A DNA stretch of 64,000 bases, taken from positions 55,589-119,588 of the forward strand of contig JALCCT010000006.1 of assembly GCA_022640915.1 (NCBI GenBank). Direction: 5' to 3'. Each line of letters opens with the position of its first letter. The stretch's first letter is position 1. A model generated the notes under the pieces. That model was not told the DNA's origin and made no database searches. It saw only the letters and a program-made list of their open reading frames with translations. This DNA is from Bifidobacterium sp. GTDB taxonomy: Bacteria; Actinomycetota; Actinomycetes; Actinomycetales; Bifidobacteriaceae. This document shows, in pieces, positions 60,201-64,000 of the stretch. A program made the translations under genes and the position numbers.

Positions 60201-61948
60201 GTGCTGGATGCAGCGCTATCTGGCGCCGTATCAGCTGCCGTAGCGCGCGTAGCCATGGCAGGCACTGCGGTGTCCGCCGGCCTGCTGATCGGCCGGTGCA
60301 GGAATCGACTCGATAACGTGCCCACGATTGAGATGAATTCCTGTGTGCGCAGCAGCCAGAGCACCCCGGTGTACAGTACAGCCACGATCACGCCGAGAAT
60401 GAGGCATACGGCGAGGGCTTGGAACCAGTTCATTGTGCCGCCGCCGGAGGTTATATGCGCCCCGACCAGCGCATATGCTGGCCCGCGCATCCACAATCCA
60501 CCCACGATTGCGGCGCCCATGGCGATTAGCGCCTTCGTATACGTGGCAATGATGCGCCTGCCGTCTACGCGGCCTTCGAAGCGCTTGTGGATCATTTTGG
60601 CGAGGATTGGGAAGGCCAGCAAATAGCCGCTCGTGACCGACGCTCCCAGCAGTGTCGCCCAGTGCACAGGCGAGAGCAGGAGCACACCGGCCATCAGTAC
60701 GATCAGCTGAAGGCCAGTTTGCAGCAGCGTGAACAGGAAAGGACGACGTCCGTCCGCGAAGGCATAGAAGGTGCGTTGGATAATCAAATACGCACTCCCC
60801 AGCGGCAGACTGACCGCAAGCGCCGTCATGGGGCCCGCAATCAGCAGCGCCTCGTGTACGCTCACGGAAGGCAGTAGCGCCAGTGTGATCGGAGTGGGCA
60901 TCACGATGAATGCCACGGTGAAGAAGCACATAAGTAGTCCGACGTTGCGAAGTGCCTGGCTCAGATCCTTGCGCGCCCCATCAAGATCATGAGAGGCGAT
61001 GGCCTGCGCGATTCTGGGGAACACCGCCGTCGCCACTGAGACGGCGATCAGTGCATACGGCAGCAGATAAATCGTGGCGGCATTCTGATAGCTTGCATTA
61101 CCAGCTACCTGATACTGGCTCAGACCGAGTAGCCGCATCGCCCGATCCGGCGCGCTGGTGGTCACATTCGTGTCGATGATAGTGGCAAGCTGGCCGATAA
61201 CCACGATGCCGATACTCCACGCGGCGACAGGCCCCATGGAGCGCAGACCGATACCTTTGACTCCCCAGCTGGGACGGTATCTAAGGCCGGTCTTGTGCAG
61301 CGGAAAGAACAGCACGAGGGCTTGGAAGGCCACGCCCAGAGTCCACGCGCCCGCCGTGAGCATGATCTTGTCCGAGGTCCAGAAGCCGAGTGGGCGCCGG
61401 TTGGCGCGCCCGAACAGGGCTATGAAAGCGATGAAACCAGCACTGCTGATGATATTCGCGCCCACCGAGCTCCATGCGTAGGTGCCGAAACGGTTTTTGG
61501 CTGCGAGGATCTGCCCGACCACCGTGTACAGGCCATAGAAGAAGATCTGCGGCATGCACCATAGCGTGAAGGCGTTAGTAAGCGCCAGCATATCGCCGTC
61601 CCCGCCCACATAGAGCCGCGTTAGCAGCGGCGTGCCGAGCGTCATGAGCAGCGTGACTCCCAGCAGTAATGTGATGACAAAAGTGATGAGCTTGTTGAGC
61701 CGGTCTTCGGCGTCCTTGTGCTGCAACGTGCGCACGATCTGCGGCACGAGCACCGCGTTGAAGATGCCGCCGGAGACCAGCGTGAACACCTCCTGCGGGA
61801 TCATCGAGCCAGCCTGGTAGGCGTTTGCTGCGATGCCGGTCGTACCGACCGCAGAGGCGAGCAGTATCGTGCGGATCTGCCCGGTGACGCGAGAGGCTGC
61901 GGTGCCAGCGGCCATGATCAGGGAGTTGCGCCCTACGGTTGAGCTCAT
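57245..61948 (-). CDS. murJ: Lipid II flippase MurJ fused to pseudokinase and C-terminal domain
   Basis: 1567 aa. Residues 1 to about 550 are a 14-segment MurJ/MviN core (SLIMAAGTAASRVTGQIRTILLASAVG) that flips lipid II for wall synthesis. About 650-890 is a pseudokinase: the kinase-like layout is present (INRYTLVSLLRSQPGLQAW) but the catalytic Lys, HRD and DFG motifs are not. A long Ala/Asp-rich linker leads to a membrane segment (about 1348-1373) and an outside domain at the end (PEKAYRFVIKIRSSGGHAYLF). This layout is known for actinobacterial MurJ such as mycobacterial MviN, where the pseudokinase recruits regulators. It overlaps the DUF6049 gene by four bases. Confidence 0.93.
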   Translation of the reverse strand: MSSTVGRNSLIMAAGTAASRVTGQIRTILLASAVGTTGIAANAYQAGSMIPQEVFTLVSGGIFNAVLVPQIVRTLQHKDAEDRLNKLITFVITLLLGVTLLMTLGTPLLTRLYVGGDGDMLALTNAFTLWCMPQIFFYGLYTVVGQILAAKNRFGTYAWSSVGANIISSAGFIAFIALFGRANRRPLGFWTSDKIMLTAGAWTLGVAFQALVLFFPLHKTGLRYRPSWGVKGIGLRSMGPVAAWSIGIVVIGQLATIIDTNVTTSAPDRAMRLLGLSQYQVAGNASYQNAATIYLLPYALIAVSVATAVFPRIAQAIASHDLDGARKDLSQALRNVGLLMCFFTVAFIVMPTPITLALLPSVSVHEALLIAGPMTALAVSLPLGSAYLIIQRTFYAFADGRRPFLFTLLQTGLQLIVLMAGVLLLSPVHWATLLGASVTSGYLLAFPILAKMIHKRFEGRVDGRRIIATYTKALIAMGAAIVGGLWMRGPAYALVGAHITSGGGTMNWFQALAVCLILGVIVAVLYTGVLWLLRTQEFISIVGTLSSRFLHRPISRPADTAVPAMATRATAADTAPDSAASSTPDRNDVTGDIATRPPMFDPRTHAQVSPGGHALQLKNSTSPTGRMSTASQSLAPPSRQGIHRGAKGIMKPELGDVVINRYTLVSLLRSQPGLQAWKANDRVLARDCQLFLISDADAVPQVSAIASSMALSHNAHVTPVLQLQHRDGVAIVVTQLDAGSTLGEYCQGRADRMMSFGAMRSVLAQSAQLAQQLLDDGLEQFTLNTDTIRVTAHGVQFADVPLCPLLDDVSRPPQSLHNEQLAIWQLAAVLYALLTDTPSADVGGRYDLSTLPSDTPEEFQLICRRGLSLRDKSGNASVPMLTLAELTALLGEWKPFSQLTSLDMTKPGMNGPASISTAALRNTAEDRLINVTDTLFTSEKPAVEISPASAGMAVGAFADYGDANDDADAGYGTDGHGSYPDTTNDDSHERVDAAAARKDTDNAELDAVAGTADASNQALDASDRELGPDKGSSPFKELKSLWDRGKAALTGSGRDDDAAQDMQDLHNSQGDDIPVFRDIAAAEMAQIMAPDAPGDDEELFPNFDFTMGGESGGTANPTMQFDLSSPQFMNASAGLNDAAAQPFAATGRIPIIDENGNPVEPGAESRRALAQEQAQREAAQDAERGIRSDQNSVQGDAPTNAQDVAQAPTNDEHHDSQHSAQEPPARQPAPSQSAVLQGTARDDTAVAATAGRAATVGIYAPDLPGAVSTAGTSAAGITDAPANIIRTANAEKAAAAMPPSFAPATRPSKPTAAPHAVPHGEFSDAATDDSVDDIADDDIADTPLFGGFTTKIVSLVVVVIVVIAALFFALQGLAGRNSNGTSQNGSNPWPSANLNDVPFGPSQRASGNDKASSTSASATTSPSQSASESITKQPIKAPSIITADKNAAQVPEPQVPLNTTPYNIQRRQFLVNPGGQRGFGYYIQLSQPEKAYRFVIKIRSSGGHAYLFANSTNDPAQGEQVADFAFDPSLTTDVKFTKPVTSQDFLLWVPMNSLPNHKLYVDMVQIY

Positions 61949-64000
61949 TCGTCAGGATCTTTCTTGCGGTGGAATTGTCGCCATAGACCGAGTACGCCAA
62001 ACGCCACGGCTGCGGCGATGAAGGCGAACCCGCTCATGTCGCTGATCTGCAGCGTGCTGATGATCGGCGTGGCGCGGGGGATGGAGAATTGTGTTCCCTG
62101 TCTGTCCAGAAGGGTCAGATGGGCGGTGGTACTGCCCGAGGTAGACACACGTATGGCGAAGGTCGTCTGTGTGCTGCCGTGCGCTGGCACTTCGACGGTG
62201 GAGAAGCGCTCGGTGACGATTTCCATGGAGTCGGTGAGCGAGGAGATCTTTACTCGCACAGGATAGGGATGATCGTTGCTCACGGTGACCGGCATGCTGG
62301 CTGTTTCGCTGACGACGGTTACACGTTCAGTGGGGGTTATTCTGACTCCTCCCAGCAGTTCGGAGGCCAACTTTTTCGCCCCGGATGCCAGACCTGCGCG
62401 AAGTGATGTGCTGCCGCTCAGTGCGTGCAAAGCCAGTGAGTCGTGACAGGAGAGGATCTTGATTATCCAAGCGCCGCCTGCCCGTGCCTGCTTCGAGCTG
62501 GCGTTTTGCTGCGCCAAAGCCTGCGGGCTCCCGCTGCTCGGGCTGCTGTTGGAAGGGCTGCTTGCATCCTTGTGTTGTGATTCATCGGCCAAGATCGAAG
62601 TGCCAAAACGGCTGATGTCTCTGCGGCTTTCCTGCAGCGTCCGCAACGTGTCATCGCGTGCCTGCGTCTGCTTCGCGCTTATGCCGGAATCGCTGGAGGT
62701 GAGCGCCGCTGCAGTGCTGCCTGAAGCATACGGCTGAGCCGAGGATAGCGCATTCAGATCACTGAGCGCGAGCCAAGGGGCCTGTTCGATCGCGTTCATG
62801 AGCTCGTTTTCGCTGCTTGCATCCGTGCCGGCGTCGAAGCATATGAGCAGGTTGCGCACGGTGTAAGGCTGCTCCATCTGGTAGAACGCACTCTGCGCCA
62901 TGAAACGGGCCAGGCGCCCCGCGGCGCTGTGCTCGCTGTGCGCTGCGCCCGCTGTGGCCTTGCCGCGCGCCAGGTCGCTGAGCTCCTTTTGCGCGGCGAG
63001 CACAGTGACATCGCCGGCTGGAGTCGGCACGACGTATTTACCGGTGTGGACTGTGGCTGAGTCCCGGTCGTCGAATCCGCTGCTGGCTATCACTGTCGCA
63101 TAGCCTTGACGCTTAGCCTGTGTGAGAGCTTGCATGGTCCAACGGCCCGATCCTTGCCAGGCATATGCCGTCCTGGTTGCCCCAGGGTCTCCTAGCGCCT
63201 TGCGCAGGCGGGAAAGCGCATTGGCCGCATTCCAATCCGCAGGTCTTACGCCGGCCCTCGTATAGGCACCAGCGTCATTGTTATCCGCATACCCGCTGAT
63301 GTCGAAGTAGCCGGGCTGCATGATGCCACTGCTTTGCGTCGGCAGCTGCAGGGCCTGCAGATAGGCAGGATCGGCGACGACCTGCAGCTGCTCGTGCTGG
63401 GCAAGTAGCTGGCTGGTGTCTTGCGCAATCTTGGCGTTATTTCCCGGTGCCAGGATTGCACTGGCATCCGTGTGTGCAGCGTCGTCGCCCGTCATCAGGG
63501 AGGACACGGTCTGCTCGTTGAGTCGCCAGGAGTGCTCAACTAGGGGCATTGCCACCGTGAGATTCATGGGTGGGGTATCAGCGGTTTTCAAGCCATCACT
63601 GGAACGGGTCAGAAACGTGGTGGTCTGGGCGATGATGCTTTGTTTTGTGTCTTGCGTATCTTGTGCGATGCGATATTCGATACGCACTGGCTTGGGCCCC
63701 CAATTGGCCATCGCTGTGAGTCGGTTGAAGTCGGCAGGTACGTCGATGCTGACCGTTGCGCTTGCATCGGGTGCCAGCTCGGAGACATCGGCCTGGCCGA
63801 GTTGATCAGGCGTGGGGATGCGCACCTCGTCCTGCGCCCACTGCTGGATGTCGGTGCGAGAGACAAAACCATAGAAAACATTGGTCGAGAGCGTAAGCGT
63901 ACCGGCCGGCAAGGGTTCCTGCGTACGGTTTTTTACGGTGGCCTTGAGGTGATAGCCCGAGCTCGACGTGACTACCGGTGTTGCGGCGTCGATGACGATC
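61945..64000 (-). CDS. DUF6049 family cell-surface protein (partial, 5' end outside window)
   Basis: The frame is open to the window edge, beyond the ORF-track start at 63912: codons there read VVTSSSGYHLKATVKNRTQEPLPAG, a usual early part of this family. A large outside domain (TVEVPAHGSTQTTFAIRVSTSGSTTAHLTLLD near the end) precedes a C-terminal membrane anchor (MSGFAFIAAAVAFGVLGLW) and a basic tail. It is the conserved actinobacterial neighbour upstream of murJ and the two are translationally coupled (ATGA). A role in envelope assembly is inferred from position; no function is established. Confidence 0.88.
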   Translation of the reverse strand, partial: IVIDAATPVVTSSSGYHLKATVKNRTQEPLPAGTLTLSTNVFYGFVSRTDIQQWAQDEVRIPTPDQLGQADVSELAPDASATVSIDVPADFNRLTAMANWGPKPVRIEYRIAQDTQDTKQSIIAQTTTFLTRSSDGLKTADTPPMNLTVAMPLVEHSWRLNEQTVSSLMTGDDAAHTDASAILAPGNNAKIAQDTSQLLAQHEQLQVVADPAYLQALQLPTQSSGIMQPGYFDISGYADNNDAGAYTRAGVRPADWNAANALSRLRKALGDPGATRTAYAWQGSGRWTMQALTQAKRQGYATVIASSGFDDRDSATVHTGKYVVPTPAGDVTVLAAQKELSDLARGKATAGAAHSEHSAAGRLARFMAQSAFYQMEQPYTVRNLLICFDAGTDASSENELMNAIEQAPWLALSDLNALSSAQPYASGSTAAALTSSDSGISAKQTQARDDTLRTLQESRRDISRFGTSILADESQHKDASSPSNSSPSSGSPQALAQQNASSKQARAGGAWIIKILSCHDSLALHALSGSTSLRAGLASGAKKLASELLGGVRITPTERVTVVSETASMPVTVSNDHPYPVRVKISSLTDSMEIVTERFSTVEVPAHGSTQTTFAIRVSTSGSTTAHLTLLDRQGTQFSIPRATPIISTLQISDMSGFAFIAAAVAFGVLGLWRQFHRKKDPDE

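Overview
The window is a chromosomal segment spanning the replication origin of a high-GC actinobacterium, almost certainly a Bifidobacterium. The evidence is a GH13 sucrose phosphorylase of the bifidobacterial type, a cellodextrin-type ABC/GH1 cluster, a raffinose-type ABC/alpha-galactosidase cluster with a ROK regulator, an actinobacterial bifunctional dCTP deaminase, a MurJ-pseudokinase fusion, and the order gyrA-gyrB-DUF721-recF-dnaN-dnaA / rpmH-rnpA-yidD-yidC-jag-rsmG-parA-parB. The species was not determined. I see no rRNA, tRNA, CRISPR array, insertion sequence or prophage.

Region 1 (1-11 kb) is a metal/carbohydrate area. It begins with the 5' part of a ZnuA-like metal-binding lipoprotein gene cut by the window edge. 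Next comes a minus-strand unit of solute-binding protein, two permeases and sucrose phosphorylase. A ROK repressor is divergent from it, followed by a GH36 alpha-galactosidase, and tadA closes the region. Together these look like uptake and breakdown of raffinose-family or isomalto-oligosaccharides. Region 2 (11-24 kb) holds single genes: a CPA1 Na+/H+ antiporter, an esterase, an unknown membrane protein, dcd, a P2A-type cation ATPase, rlmB, a DUF4032 kinase-like protein, an orphan MsmK-type ABC ATPase and mscL. Region 3 (24-31 kb) is a cld-like beta-glucoside unit (LacI regulator, binding protein, two permeases, GH1 beta-glucosidase). Neither sugar ABC cluster has its own ATPase, so the orphan MsmK probably powers both. 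Region 4 (31-34 kb) has an L-2-hydroxyacid dehydrogenase, a VanZ-RDD membrane protein and DUF3566.

Region 5 (34.5-53 kb) is the origin. Genes left of it read on the minus strand and genes right of it on the plus strand. DnaA boxes lie in three clusters: between dnaN and dnaA, between dnaA and rpmH, and just upstream of parA. Four parS-like sites lie between 47.3 and 51.8 kb. The rsmG-parA gap is the most striking part of the window. It contains a perfect 50-bp palindrome centred on a consensus parS, followed 23 bp later by a 26-bp-arm hairpin carrying one DnaA-box-like 9-mer in each arm, with further boxes on both sides. Region 6 (53-64 kb) reads on the minus strand: trxB, a D-Ala-D-Ala ligase, a PLP aminotransferase, the MurJ fusion, and a DUF6049 protein cut by the right edge. 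It is a redox and cell-wall block.

Besides the parS/DnaA-box region, points for a second look are a 59-bp repeat that copies the 3' end of the antiporter gene, a short intergenic repeat that may be dispersed, a candidate small RNA or attenuator upstream of the unknown gene at 14.2 kb, and LacI-type operators shared by the sugar promoters and the orphan ATPase promoter.
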